DNA of 64,000 nucleotides from assembly GCA_024509875.1 (NCBI GenBank), contig JAMPIV010004263.1:434001-498000 (forward strand), read 5' to 3'. A program made the position numbers and the translations under genes. This stretch comes from Oreohelix idahoensis (lineage: Eukaryota > Mollusca > Gastropoda > Stylommatophora > Oreohelicidae). The number at the start of each line of letters is the position of its first letter. Positions within the stretch are counted from its first letter, which is position 1. The notes under the pieces are model-generated. The model was not told the DNA's origin. It did not search any database and worked only from the letters and a program-made list of their open reading frames with translations. Shown in pieces: positions 34,680 to 45,891 of the stretch.

Positions 34680-35325
34680 GATTTCACAATGTCTAAACAA
34701 AGACCGTACATTTCACATCTAACATATGCTAGATATCACAATGTCTAAACTAGACTAGATTTCATGATGTATAAAATGACTAGATTTCATAATGTCTAAA
34801 AAACACTGTAGGTTTTGAGATCGGTAAAATAAACTAAATTTTATAATGTCAAAAATAGACTACATTTCATGATGTCTAAAATATGCTGTCGATTTAAAAA
34901 TGTCTAACGTAGACAGTTGATTTTACAATATTTAAATCATACTACATTTCACAATGTCTAAAATACACTGCTTATTTAACAATGTCCAAAATAGCCTGTA
35001 GATTTTACAGTATCTAAAATAGACTACATTTCAAAATGTCCAAAATGAAAAAATTTTTCATAATTTCTGAAATGACACGATTTCACAATGAATAAAATTT
35101 ATTAGATTTCACAAAGTCTAAATTGATTAAATTTCATAATGCCTAAAATGACTAGATTTCACAATGTCTAAAATGACTACATTTTTAAATGTTTAAAACA
35201 GACTAGATTTCACAACGTCTAAATTAGACTTTAGATTTCACAATGTCTCAAACAGATTGTTGATTTCACAACGGCTAAAATAGACTAGTTTTCACGTGGT
35301 CTAATGTAAACTGTACTTCTGGAAG
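34680..35325. repeat. Minisatellite C, middle block
   Basis: About 20 degenerate units of TTTCACAATGTCTAAAATAG with variable spacers. Confidence 0.85.
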
Positions 35326-35479
35326 TATTAAAAAAAATTCGCTCTAGGAAGTCTCTCAAATGTAACACATATTTCAGGTACTAATTTACATTGAGAAATT
35401 CGCAACACGTTAAATAGTTGTTACATTTTGCAGTGCCAGCTTACATTACCAGCTTAGAATAGACTCTAATTTTCACAAC

Positions 35480-36030
35480 ATCTAAAATATGTTGTACATC
35501 TGTAAACCTCTAAAATACTTTGTACATCTGACAAAATCTAAAATAATGTGTACATCTCATAATATCTAAAATAATTTGTATATTGCGCAACATCTAAACT
35601 ACTTTTTACATCTCACAACATCTAACATAGTTTGTACATTTCACAACAACTAAAATAGTTTGTACATTTGAGAGCATCTAAAATATTTTGTACATTTCAC
35701 AACATCTTGAATATTTTGTACATTTCACAACAATTAATATATTTTCTACATTTCGCAGCATCTAAAATATTTTCTTCATTTCACAACATCTAAAGTAGTT
35801 TGTACAGTTCACAACATCTAAAATAGTTTGTACATTTCACAACATCTAAAATAGTTAGTACATTTCACAACACCTAAAATATTTTGTTCATTTCACAACA
35901 TCTAAAATAATTTGTAAATTTCACAACATCTAAAATATTTTTTTACATTCTACAACATCTAACATATTTTCTACATTTCACAACATCTAAAAAATTGTCT
36001 ACATTTCACAACATCTAAAATAGTTATGTG
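35480..36030. repeat. Minisatellite C, right block
   Basis: More regular ~30-bp units, TACATTTCACAACATCTAAA plus ATAGTTTG, about 18 copies. Confidence 0.92.
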
Positions 36031-36780
36031 TCGTTCCTATTTGTATTTGAGACCAAGAAAGAATACCACTATTGGACGCTAAAAGAGGCGATTAATATTA
36101 GGCCTTCAATACGGCTGGCCACCTCAGCATGTAAAACAGATCGCTACAGAACCCACTGATGCTAGAACGCATGAGTTCTTCATACTTTGGAGCAAGCTTC
36201 AATGCTAGAGGTTCAGAGAGCAGTAACAGATCAATGCTTCATAGCGAGAGAAAATAGTAACGAATGACAATAGTTTGTACATCTCACACTCTCTAAAAAA
36301 TAGATCAACCACTTCTCATCAGACGATGTCCCGCTTTCACAAATATTAAGTTCGAAGGTTGAACTCTGCTCTGAGAAGAAATCAAAAATATAAATTAGAT
36401 GAATTATTCCAATAAAAACTGAATTACGGAAACACGAACTAGGTCGTGACAATGTCTACCCTTCACGTGACTGGACTACAAGGGAACGAAGTAATGTGTG
36501 ACCTTCCTCAGATGTCACAATGACTAGACAGGACACGTGTTATTTTTGTATCCTGGACACATTTCTGGTTACGAAACTCTCACGTTGTACCCGAGGTTAT
36601 GAGGTTGTTACTGACACTAATTGGAGACTGACCCCTACAGATCTTAGTTAATGAGCACTAATTACGTTGTGTTCCTTCTTTTGCATGTTCTGATGGCTGT
36701 ACTAATTTTCCTGCGCTGTCATTTCATTTATTTCCATTTTCCTTTAAAAGTAAATCAATAACACCCAAAGTCTGTGATGT
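36031..36780. other. Stretch without a recognisable gene
   Basis: 36100-36180 has weak similarity to the dispersed repeat at 38620 (GGCCACCTCAGCATGTAAAA). Otherwise unrecognised. Confidence 0.45.
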
Positions 36781-36782
36781 GA

Positions 36783-36880
36783 AATGGTTTGGTTTTAATG
36801 ACTATCTTCATTGCACACGGATAACTCCATCCGTGCTCCGATCTCCTCCTTTTAGATTACACAAGGAAGACCTCATAAGG
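36783..36880 (+). repeat. Dispersed repeat, also inverted at 4151-4290
   Basis: TGGTTTGGTTTTAATGACTA, TCTTCATTGCACACGGATAA and CCGTGCTCCGATCTCCTCC match the reverse strand at 4160-4285. Confidence 0.65.
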
Positions 36881-38110
36881 CCGTGTCATTTATTTGGCCA
36901 GGTTTGTGTTTTTCTTGTTTGGTCATATGTCATTCAAGTGGCTACAGGCCTTCCGCCTGAGATGGATATTCTTGACGTTGGCTAAATTTTCTTCCCAGGT
37001 TCGTTCTTACCCTTTTAGGTTTAGTGATAAGCAAATAATCGTATAATGGTTCTTAATTGATCCAACTGTAATGTTCCAAAGAAAACTCAGCAATGCAGTA
37101 AAATTCCGCTAGAGTTTTTTGGAAGTCAATTGACAAGCATTGGTATTTACACAATGACATGGGTTACTTACGCTTAAACACAATCGTGAGTATACCCAAA
37201 AGGAAAATATACCCAACAGAAGAAAATAATAAACTGGTCTTGATAATCTCGATGACGCAGTTCACCTAACACTACAAACTGCGTAGCAAAAAGTTCTATC
37301 TATCTGATCTCTTTTCTTCTTCGTCCTCGTTCGTCCTGAAAAGGACGTTGGTTGCGTTGTGTCTGTTTACGCCGGAGCTGCGATATCTGCGCCTTTCGGC
37401 CGACACATCCGACTTCAGCACGGCATTTTTTGGGACCAGGTTTGCCTTCCCTCTTCGATCCCTACTCTCTCAGCCAGACTGCAGTGATGCAGCCTGTTTC
37501 CACAACCACCACGTGGAGGTGGAGTAGGGTCTTGATCAGCTCTGGTTCGCTTACCCTGATGCAAGCAATCAAGCTATGGGTCGCTGACTGCATTCTCTAT
37601 TGCTGCATCTTTGGGTCCCGATCTATTTTAATCCTGCTAATTCTAATAAATCATAAATCCTAAATCATTCCCTTTCTCGCACTTCTCTCCTATTTATACA
37701 GCTCCTTCTTTTTTCCCAGCATTTTTTCACACGACTCCGTCTTTTTCCACACGTTACAATTTTTCTACACAGGTCTCTCTGTTTTCGACAATTTGCACAC
37801 GACTTTCTGTTTTTCGACTTTTGTGACATCTCTCTTTTCCATCAACAATGGGTAAAAACCAAAATAGCAACTATCCCTTCGCAAAATTACACGCAAAACA
37901 CGCATTCAATATTATTTTCTGGGACTGCTCTACAATGCCGCCCACACCCATGACTGTCAACTGAACTTTTAGTGATCCTGCGTTTTGTGCGAAAACGCCG
38001 TATCTGCTTTTAACGTCTGTCATTCTTATTCTATTATAGCACGTATAAATGCTAGTGTAGGCAAGGCGGTCACACTCATCACAATGCACGAATTCCATAG
38101 CACCAGCGAG
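36881..38110. other. Stretch without a recognisable gene
   Basis: A GC-richer block at 37330-37670 holds a 103-residue forward frame without any motif. Its composition suggests a retroposon end, but no second copy is present here. Confidence 0.4.
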
Positions 38111-38114
38111 AATC

Positions 38115-38441
38115 TCGATGTGTGTATATAGGAGTCATACATTTTATAAATATATTTGGTGGGTAGGTTTATAATTTTATAATTTTTGGTACGACAGCGG
38201 CCTTATAGACTACTCTTTCCGATTTCCAACTGCCGTGGGATATTTAAACGTGCGCAACTTGCACGCGGAACCTGCTATTTTTTCGCGTTTATCCGAGAAG
38301 GCTAGGCATCCGATCTCACTGTCCATGAAACCAGAAGAGAGTATGACAATTCTCATAAATACATTACCTCTACTGGGAATCGAACCTGGTACCTCTATAA
38401 TTCGAGACGGACGCCAAACCTCTGAGCCACTCCGACCCCTA
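38115..38441 (-). mobile_element. tRNA-derived SINE, fuller copy of 3911-4150
   Basis: Reading the minus strand from 38441: GGGGTCGGAGTGGCTCAGAG contains an A-box-like TGGCTCAGAGG, and AGGTTCGATTCCC (near 38380) is a near-perfect B box, followed by a non-tRNA body. Shared body segments with 3911-4150 confirm a family. It is not a functional tRNA: there is no closing acceptor stem. Confidence 0.85.
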
Positions 38442-38619
38442 TATCTGCAGTGATGACGCTTCTCTGGCTAAATATATAATTATAAATATTTATATATATT
38501 TATATAGGTACTTAATTCATGCTTATCATCATGAACTCTGCTTAACATAAAATGCGGATCTCTGAAGAGACGAAGAAAGAATAGAACGACTTCAAGCTCA
38601 TGCATGTCGTATGTGTATA

Positions 38620-38797
38620 TGAGGTTGTGACGAGGGTGGCCACCTCATCAAGCATAACAAACTGTCACTAAAACCACTGCTGCAGGAGCGAGTCAGTGAT
38701 TGGTGCAGGCGTCCTGCTAGGGGGAGCAGCTACAATGGTGGTGCCATGCTCTATAAGGAACGCGAAGGAAAAGAATGATGAAGATGATGATGATGAT
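38620..38797 (+). repeat. Dispersed repeat with (GAT)n tail
   Basis: GGTGGCCACCTCATCAAGCA through ACTAAAACCACTGCTGCAGG and the closing GATGATGATGATGAT match 51595-51760 and, less well, 6340 and 9445. The retrotransposon at 38798 inserted in its GAT tail. Confidence 0.7.
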
Positions 38798-41223
38798 TGT
38801 GGTGAAGTGGGATGTTATAAATATTTATAGGGGACTTAGTGTACTGACTGAGATCAGCTGTGAAGGTATATATATATATCTAATAAGAGTAGTGTATTAT
38901 ATATAACCTTACTTGCTGCCACATATGTATATCTCAGTCAGAATTATTCTGGAATAGTGTGATGACTACGTTATATGTCTAGGGTATGTGTATGATGAAG
39001 TGTAAGTCAAAACAACAACAGACAGATAAACAATTTAATTTATTCCACTACACTTGACAACACTGTGACACTCACATACATAAAACACTCTACAAGGATA
39101 TCTTAAAGGAGTCACTGATAACTTTTCAAATAACAATATGTATTCATTGCTGTCATGAATGTATATGTGTCCTGATTCAAATACAAAGGGAACCAGGAAT
39201 CACAATCAATTTTAATTACAAGTTATATGTACAGAATTTATCAATATGAATATTGTAGTGACATATGTTATTAAAAGTATCCTATGTGTGTCAGTTGTGT
39301 AGTGGTAATATGAGGTAATACTGGTTTTGTTTTGTTCAAGCTCTGTTGGTATTTGTCATCATGACTTCAATAGTTTGTCTTTATTGGAACTAGTATTGGA
39401 AATGTTCTCAGTTCCTGATATTAAAACAATTAAATTCCCCTCTTAATGTTATTTTTACAAGGTCATTTTAAGATGGGGGTACATAATGTTGAGCTCAGCT
39501 GGTCACATCAGCTTATCTTGCGTGATGGCGGCAGGAAAAGACTCCTCTGCTCGATTTCTCCCCTGGGCTCTGGAGACCCCTCACTGATAGCTAAATGGAC
39601 CAAGGAGTATGCTGTCCGACTCTGGATTCAGCAAAGCTCTGACCAGGTGCTGCTCAATACCATCAAGACCACGGTCCCTGAAAACAAGAAGGACGTACCC
39701 TCTACTTCATAACTAATTGATACTCTAGTTCTACACTGAGCACAATACATCACAAACATTGAGTTCAGAGCGTTAGGCCAACTGTCAGCTTCATCTGAAA
39801 TACTTTATACCAGTATTTCCCTCCCTAATGGTTACTACGCCTCTGCAATTCCAGCATTATTTCTGTCTAATCAATAATCTAGGTGTCAGTGTACTGTTTG
39901 GCTATTCCATGCCGTTTTACTTTCCTCCGACACCTTCTGTTCAGGCTGGAGCATTATAGGCTTTACATCATGTTTACTACTGAACTACACATATATACAG
40001 GCATAAATTAACAATTCACATTCAATTTTCATTAAAAGATACTGAATGTTTCAAGCTTACCACAATTCATGGAAATAAACACAGATACGTTGACTAGCAA
40101 TGAATTCTGGCACAAATACTGGCACAAATTCCCATCTGCTTATGTTCCAGGCTTTTATTTAGCAAAAATATGAGCTGGCTTCAACGCACTGTTGCTTTAT
40201 CAAGCTTATTTGAACTAGTGGTCTCGAACTAACGCTCCTAAGTGATTATATCAGCGAGTCTGGCCAATGGAGCCACGTTTCGACAAGTGTTTGAAAAAAA
40301 TTTTACCTTCCTACGTCTCCCCTAACAACCAAGGATAGCATTTATAGTCCGACTAATCGTGTTTAGCCTTACATATCATTCCAGCCAATCAGTTCAAATG
40401 TAACTTGTGGCCCATTTCCCGTACAATGGTGGTTTAAAAAATCTACCACTGAGCGATTCTGATTTTGGGTGTTGTCTGACAGCACCATCATTTTATTTTG
40501 GCTATAACTTGTTAATTCCTAGACTATTTGCATAACACTTAACATATTCTTTGTCAGCAAGCCCTAAGGAACCCAAATATACAAATTTAAAAGAGCTACG
40601 TGGCTGCGTTCAAAATATGCAATTTCTTCTACCTCCTGTTTCGAAGATGTGCTGTCTGGGTACTGTAATGTTTTCAAACGTAAACCCATCTAATGTTATC
40701 TTTTCTAATAAGCGTTTCCAGGTTTTTTAAAACCTAACTCTGGGAAGGTTAGTGTTTTTATCACTGTCCGTCTGAAAAAAAAAGTTAGTGCATGTGGCCT
40801 TACACGCGTGATAGTAGTAATTGTGTATCGCGCGACGCGAGTTTAGTGTTGCATGCGTTCCTGATTTTCATTCGCCCCTCTCTCTTTCTATTTGAGTCCA
40901 TCTGTTCGTTCGTTTTGGTAACGTAGTATAATTAATGTTAGGATTAATTTAGGTCATTACGCAGTGTGCCTCTCAATATTTTTCTTAGAAATGCAATACC
41001 CATTTTAATGTGTTGTGGAAACGCTTGTATTTATGCAGTGGCTTATATTTAACGTGGAAACGTTACAATTTGCAGACGAAGCATAAAACAAAGGGGGATT
41101 TCGAGTACATTCTTTGTGACAGCACTGTTATTTTACCATTGCTCTTTTCTTTATTAGAATTTATTTGTTAGGCTTTATATTTACCTGATAATTTATATAT
41201 GTGGATTAGAATATTTCACGACA
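38798..41223 (-). repeat. 3' LTR of element 2
   Basis: 2426 bp. Carries an 88-residue open frame at 39446-39712 of unknown meaning, conserved with one substitution in the other LTR but frame-disrupted in the solo LTR. Confidence 0.95.
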
Positions 41224-41234
41224 CCTCCCCTCTT
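41224..41234 (-). other. Polypurine tract of element 2
   Basis: Minus strand AAGAGGGGAGG lies directly against the 3' LTR, as needed for plus-strand priming. Confidence 0.85.
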
Positions 41235-41634
41235 AAAACAGACATTATATGTCAGTCCTTTATTCTATATACACATAGATAAATGTAAGTCAACTTGACT
41301 TTACTCTGCTGTGGTGCTATCATGGTTTTATGTAGTTGGGTCCATTCAGAGTAGGCACTACTCATGAAATCTGCCTCAGACTTCTACAACCAATAATATA
41401 TATTTCGGTTATGTTACTGAACAGCCGCAAGTGTGAGTGCTTGTCTTAATGCTGCTTCGCAACCCGTATTCACCATTTCTCTTCTCTGAGTCTGCGCAAT
41501 GACATGTCCAGAGAACATTATATTTCCCTCAAAATGTACGTTATGAGGAGATAACATATACCTGGTGATAGCAGAGTTTTCGTAGTGGATCCCATAATCT
41601 TCTTATTATCCTGTATGAAACATTCGGAATATCC
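41235..41634. other. Element 2 region between RT and 3' LTR
   Basis: No RNase H or other frame; only about 400 bases remain where more than 1 kb would be needed. Confidence 0.7.
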
Positions 41635-42714
41635 TCAATCAAAGAGGCAACTCAGGGATTCATTACGTTCCTCCGAAATGTTTACATCCAACAATTTTCT
41701 CATCATTCTAGAGAAGACACTAGGCGCATTCTTCAATCCAAATGGCAATCTATTAAACTCATAGTGTCCTTCTGAGGTACTACAAGCTAGGTAGGGTCTA
41801 ACCTCAGGCTTTACTGGAATCTGATAGTATCCTTTACTCAGATCCACTTTTGAGAAATATTTAGCTTTATTTAGTCTGGCAAACAGCTGATTTGTATCTG
41901 GCAATGGATCCACCTGTCCTTCTGTAATAGCATTCAGTCTCCTGTAATCTATACAGAGTCTATGTTCTCCAGAGGGCTTCCTTAAGAGTACAACACCGGA
42001 ACTATACGAAGATTCACTGTGCGAAATAATTCCTTCCTTCAACAGATAGTCTATCTCTTCCTTCAAAGCTTTCTCCTTAGCAAACGGAATCGAATATGGT
42101 TTCATACAGACAGGTGTGGGGTCTATCAGTTTCATATCATATTCCAATAGGTTTGTATGCCCTGGTCGGTCTGTTAACACCTCTGCATGATTATTTAGAA
42201 CCTGTTGCACTCTCTCTTTCTGAGTTTTCGTTAAATGTGTACTGATTTTCACCTGTGCTGCTGTCTCACAGGGGTGTAATGGATATTCAAATGATGAAAG
42301 TGGTTCCTTTTTCATCTCCATGGCGATGGACAAGGTCAACAAGTGTGTCTCTTGCTGATGTTCTCTTTCCAAATATTTCTTCAGGAGATTCACATGATAG
42401 ATTTTTTCTTTCCCCTTCTTATCTATCTTATAATTTGTTCTAGACACCTTCTCTAGAACTGTATATGGACCCTGCCATCCAATTTGTGACTTATTCTGAC
42501 TCCCGGGCAAAAGAAGCAGTACTTTCTCTCCCACAGCCAAATTTCTGTCTTTCGCCTTCCTGTTATAATAGGCAGCATGTTTCTTCCTGGCTTGTTTCAA
42601 ATTTTCATTGGCAAGTTTCCAGCCAGTTTTTAAACGAGTGGTCAGCTCATTCACATATTGGTATGAAGATGTAATGTTTTCCTCTGCCTTTTCATCAGTC
42701 CACGTTCTTAACAA
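41635..42714 (-). CDS. pol: Integrase C-terminal region fused to truncated reverse transcriptase
   Basis: A 359-residue frame. Residues 1-115 read as the end of a gypsy integrase: LKQARKKHAAYYNRKAKDR, then GEKVLLLLP and WQGPYTVLEKVSRTNYKI, then YHVNLLKKY, the post-core basic and GPY/F-type domain. Residues 160-345 are the RT fingers and palm: LTDRPGHTN, SYSSGVVLLRKPSGEHRLC, KVDLSKGYYQIP (first catalytic Asp), LPFGLKNAPSVFSRMM. The frame then ends before the YxDD box. Integrase-before-RT in a single frame is direct evidence of the Gmr1-like order. Without the YxDD box it cannot be a working polymerase. Confidence 0.9.
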   Translation of the reverse strand: MLRTWTDEKAEENITSSYQYVNELTTRLKTGWKLANENLKQARKKHAAYYNRKAKDRNLAVGEKVLLLLPGSQNKSQIGWQGPYTVLEKVSRTNYKIDKKGKEKIYHVNLLKKYLEREHQQETHLLTLSIAMEMKKEPLSSFEYPLHPCETAAQVKISTHLTKTQKERVQQVLNNHAEVLTDRPGHTNLLEYDMKLIDPTPVCMKPYSIPFAKEKALKEEIDYLLKEGIISHSESSYSSGVVLLRKPSGEHRLCIDYRRLNAITEGQVDPLPDTNQLFARLNKAKYFSKVDLSKGYYQIPVKPEVRPYLACSTSEGHYEFNRLPFGLKNAPSVFSRMMRKLLDVNISEERNESLSCLFD

Positions 42715-42716
42715 AG

Positions 42717-44852
42717 CTACATATGGACCTTTAATTTTGTGGACCTATTTGTCCATGCACCGGTATGGTCTCTTCCACTCGAAGCTTTATAGTGATGATT
42801 TTTCCTCCCAGAATTATCATGCATAAAACGACCGCTACCAATTCTTTTCTTGGGGCTTTCTCCCCACTTAAAATTCTTGATGAGAGATTTCCTCTCTACA
42901 TCCTCTTCCTCCAGTTTGTTTAAGTCCGATTGAGGGATTTTCGGCTTATCCTGGGGTAAGACATCTTTTTGCACTCTCTGCATAGTGGCCATTGTAAAAC
43001 AGTTAAGTGAAGCTTGTCCGTGAAAAGGGGCTTCCCATTTCATTTGGTCCACTTTATCAAATCTATTTTTCTTTTTATTATCAGGCCTAATTTTGCCCCG
43101 TGGCGTGTCCAGGTCCTGATCAATGTTCCCACTTGTGGGTGTTCCCTCATGTGCTATGCTACACCTTTCTACAAAATTCTCAATGTCCCATCTTGCTTTG
43201 GGCCAATAATAATTGTGAGCCACCTTTTGAATGATGGTACCTATCTTCTCATGGTCCCCATCTGGTTTCACATGTAGGCTCCTTATTAAGTCTGCCCTAT
43301 ATCTTTTAGGAAGTACCAGCTGTCCCTGACCTTTGGATCTAGCTCCAGTCTTCCTATACATCAACTTGTTTTTCATGTAAAAATCTCCCTTGCCTGGAGT
43401 TGTATGACAAGTTGACAATTTTCTGAAACAAGGCTTGAGTGTTTTATCCCCAGCCTGTGCCTTCCTCATCTCTTCTGGAGTGGTATCCAACATAATATCC
43501 TCCTCCTGTCTTGAGGTCGACCTGACCTGAAGGGTTGCCATATACACAGGTTTCCTTCTGCAACGGTCAGTGTCATGATTGTCCATCTGACAATTCTTAC
43601 ACCACCTTTTTCCTTGGTTGAAAGATTTTCTTTCATCATATTTCCTTTCATCGAATTGTGGGAATTTATTTTTATTTTCATACCGTGGCCTATCAAACTG
43701 GTGCTTACCTTTGTTTTGATCCCTAGGATCAAATTTATTAAAGTTCTGTGGTGCCCTAAAGTTATCCACTTGTTTCTTTTTATTACCTGTTACCTCTGCT
43801 TGAGCTGCTTGATACCTTTCAGCAACATTTAGCAGCTCACCCAGCCTCTCTGCACCTTGTTCCATGAGAAACTTTCTCAGGTCTGGAGCCATGGACTCTC
43901 TTAGTTGCTCTATAAGGACCATTTCCTTAAGATCTTGGGTTTTCCCCAGAGAAGTCCATTTCTCCAAGTATGTCTCTATTCGTGCAGAGAACTGGTGATA
44001 GGTTTCACCTGACAGTAGTTTAGCATTCCTAAATTTTTTCCTATAGAATTCTGCATTCTTTTCATATCTTAACAAAAGAGCCTGCTTTAGCATGTCATAA
44101 TTTTCCTGATCACCTCTGCTCATTTTTGCAAAAACTTCATAAGCTGCCCCACGAAGTCCTTGAGATAACTTTAAGCTCCACCTTTCTCTCTCTAACCCAT
44201 ATGTGGTAGCTAATAGTTCATACCTATTTAGATAGCTCTCTATATCATCGTCTTTCTCCACAAAATGATCTAAATGAAAATTCATAGCTGAGGTTGAGGC
44301 TCCTTGGCTAGCAGTGGCATCAGAGGCAAAGGGACTGGCACCATTTTCAGGAGCATGGCCTTGAAACTCAAACTCCCTTAGTCGTAACTCATGTTCCCTT
44401 TGTAATCTCTTCTCCTCCTTTTCTGCTTCCCTCTCTGCAGTCAATCTTCTTTCTTCTGCTTCCCTTTCTGCAGCTAATTTCTTCTCTTCCCTTTCTGCAG
44501 CTAATTTCTTCTCTTCTCTTTCTACAGCCTGTCTTCTTTCCTCGGCTTCCCTTTCTGCAGCTAATTTCTTCTCTTCTCTTTCTGCAGCCTGTCTTCTTTC
44601 CTCGGCTTCCCTTTCTGCAGCTAATTTCTTCTCTTCTCTTTCTGCTTCCAATTTCTTAGCCTCAGCCTCAATCTGCAACCTCTTAATTTCTTTTTCAGCC
44701 TCTAACTTTCTTTCGGCTTCAAACCTTCTTTCTTCGCGTTCAATAAATTTGTCACATTCCGTAGTGACATAGGCAACCATAACTTGCCCATCTAATCCTA
44801 ACTCTTTTGCAGTCTGAACAGCAGCAGATCGAAATTTGGCCAGGTCCGCCAT
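42717..44852 (-). CDS. gag: Gag with SCAN-like capsid, zinc knuckle and integrase zinc-binding remnant
   Basis: A 711-residue frame starting shortly inside the 5' end. Residues 40-165 are a charged coiled coil built from tandem copies of EREEKKLAAEREAEERRQ. Residues 195-345 are a SCAN-like capsid (IESYLNRYELLATTYGL; YDMLKQALLLRYEKNAEFYR). CKNCQMDNHDTDRC is a CCHC knuckle. Further on, LPKRYRADLIRSLHVKPDGDH and NYYWPKARWDIENFVERCS match the integrase HHCC zinc finger, with the second Cys lost (CSIA). Protease is missing between the knuckle and this finger. A tail of ~190 residues has no recognised domain. The fusion probably arose by internal deletion. Confidence 0.88.
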   Translation of the reverse strand: MADLAKFRSAAVQTAKELGLDGQVMVAYVTTECDKFIEREERRFEAERKLEAEKEIKRLQIEAEAKKLEAEREEKKLAAEREAEERRQAAEREEKKLAAEREAEERRQAVEREEKKLAAEREEKKLAAEREAEERRLTAEREAEKEEKRLQREHELRLREFEFQGHAPENGASPFASDATASQGASTSAMNFHLDHFVEKDDDIESYLNRYELLATTYGLERERWSLKLSQGLRGAAYEVFAKMSRGDQENYDMLKQALLLRYEKNAEFYRKKFRNAKLLSGETYHQFSARIETYLEKWTSLGKTQDLKEMVLIEQLRESMAPDLRKFLMEQGAERLGELLNVAERYQAAQAEVTGNKKKQVDNFRAPQNFNKFDPRDQNKGKHQFDRPRYENKNKFPQFDERKYDERKSFNQGKRWCKNCQMDNHDTDRCRRKPVYMATLQVRSTSRQEEDIMLDTTPEEMRKAQAGDKTLKPCFRKLSTCHTTPGKGDFYMKNKLMYRKTGARSKGQGQLVLPKRYRADLIRSLHVKPDGDHEKIGTIIQKVAHNYYWPKARWDIENFVERCSIAHEGTPTSGNIDQDLDTPRGKIRPDNKKKNRFDKVDQMKWEAPFHGQASLNCFTMATMQRVQKDVLPQDKPKIPQSDLNKLEEEDVERKSLIKNFKWGESPKKRIGSGRFMHDNSGRKNHHYKASSGRDHTGAWTNRSTKLKVHM
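44440..44640. repeat. In-frame tandem repeat in the gag coiled coil
   Basis: Units of TTTCTGCAGCTAATTTCTTC, then TCTTCTCTTTCTGCAGCCTG and TCTTTCCTCGGCTTCCC, about 60 bp, multiple of three, two full and several partial copies. Lengthens the coiled coil without breaking the frame. Confidence 0.8.
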
Positions 44853-45032
44853 TGTCTATCAGGTAAATTTATACAATGTCTAACCAACAATTCAATCTCT
44901 AAATATATATCTAAGGAACAACACAGGCACCGTGAGCTCAACCTTATTTAATTCCACCCAAGGATACCTTTTAATTCTTATATTCCCTGAAGTGAATTAC
45001 CCCCAATATTTTTAATAGGTAAAGATTCAAAA

Positions 45033-45049
45033 TCCCAAGAGCGAGACCA
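45033..45049 (-). other. Candidate tRNA primer-binding site of element 2
   Basis: Minus strand TGGTCTCGCTCTTGGGA, seven bases inside the 5' LTR, starts with TGG as the complement of a tRNA CCA end. The tRNA was not assigned. Confidence 0.6.
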
Positions 45050-45128
45050 CAATATATGTGGTGAAGTGGGATGTTATAAATATTTATAGGGGACTTAGTG
45101 TACTGACTGAGATCAGCTGTGAAGGTAT

Positions 45129-45891
45129 AATAATAATAATAATAAATTCTTTAAGCGCCAAACACGGCGCATAAGGCAGAAACCAGTGCTCTCCAGGTTG
45201 TTCGTTGTGACGCCACTCCTCTTAGCTCTTGCACATTATTTGGGCCCAACGTTCTTCCTTCTCTTATTATTGTTCTTCTGAGTGTTTCTTTTGGTCTTCC
45301 TTTTTTCCGCTTACCCTCAGGAACCCAAGTGAGCGCCTGTAGTGGTATTCTGTTGTTTTGCATTCGTAGGACATGACCGATATATGACCATCGTCTTTTC
45401 CTTATATAGTCGGAGACATATTTCTGCCTAGAGTCTTCTCTTATTTGTCGATTAGTCTTGAATTCTTTCCAACTGATGTTCATGAGTTTTCTAAGACATT
45501 TGTTCTCGAATGTATTCAGCTTGTTCTCCAATGATTTTGTTATTTTCCAACTCTCACAGCCGTATGTTAACACTGAGATAACATTTGAATTAAACAGACG
45601 AAGCTTGGTATGTATATTCAATGATCGTAATTTCCAAATGTTAGATAATCTATTGAAGGCGCTAGCTGCCAAAGCAATTCTAGTATGGATTTCTCTTGTT
45701 GTGTCACCATCCTGAGTCATTTTACTGCCTAAATAATTGAAACTTTCAACTTTCTGTAGTTTTTCCCCGTTCAAGATGATATCAAAGGTCTCGTTAGAAA
45801 AGTTCATAGCTTTAGTTTTAGAGGCATTTATTTGGAGACCAATTTTAACCGAGAGATGACACAAATTATTTATTGCTTCTTGGGATTGTCT
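45129..45891 (-). mobile_element. 5'-truncated LINE (family D) inserted in one LTR
   Basis: Bounded by the target duplication TGTGAAGGTAT (45118-45128 and 45892-45902), which occurs once in the uninterrupted LTR. On the minus strand the insert ends in a TTA-type repeat tail at 45129-45145, defining its 3' end. Confidence 0.93.
45151..45864 (-). CDS. LINE reverse transcriptase C-terminal fragment, frame intact
   Basis: 237 residues covering the RT thumb and post-RT region: KIGLQINASKTKAMNFSNET, VESFNYLGSKMTQDG, FNSNVISVLTYGCESWKI, RRWSYIGHVLRMQNNRIP, WVPEGKRKKGRPKETLRRTI and RTTWRALVSALCAVFGA. No catalytic palm, so no activity, but there is no frameshift, which fits a young insertion. The start Met is incidental because the copy is 5'-truncated. 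Confidence 0.9.
   Translation of the reverse strand: MCHLSVKIGLQINASKTKAMNFSNETFDIILNGEKLQKVESFNYLGSKMTQDGDTTREIHTRIALAASAFNRLSNIWKLRSLNIHTKLRLFNSNVISVLTYGCESWKITKSLENKLNTFENKCLRKLMNISWKEFKTNRQIREDSRQKYVSDYIRKRRWSYIGHVLRMQNNRIPLQALTWVPEGKRKKGRPKETLRRTIIREGRTLGPNNVQELRGVASQRTTWRALVSALCAVFGA

Noticed and set aside
37352..37663. 103-residue forward frame
   Set aside because: No recognisable domain, GC-biased block probably from a retroposon end. Not supported as a gene.
38365..38441. tRNA-like sequence with good A and B boxes
   Set aside because: The body continues as a SINE shared with 3911-4150, and no acceptor stem closes; not a tRNA gene.
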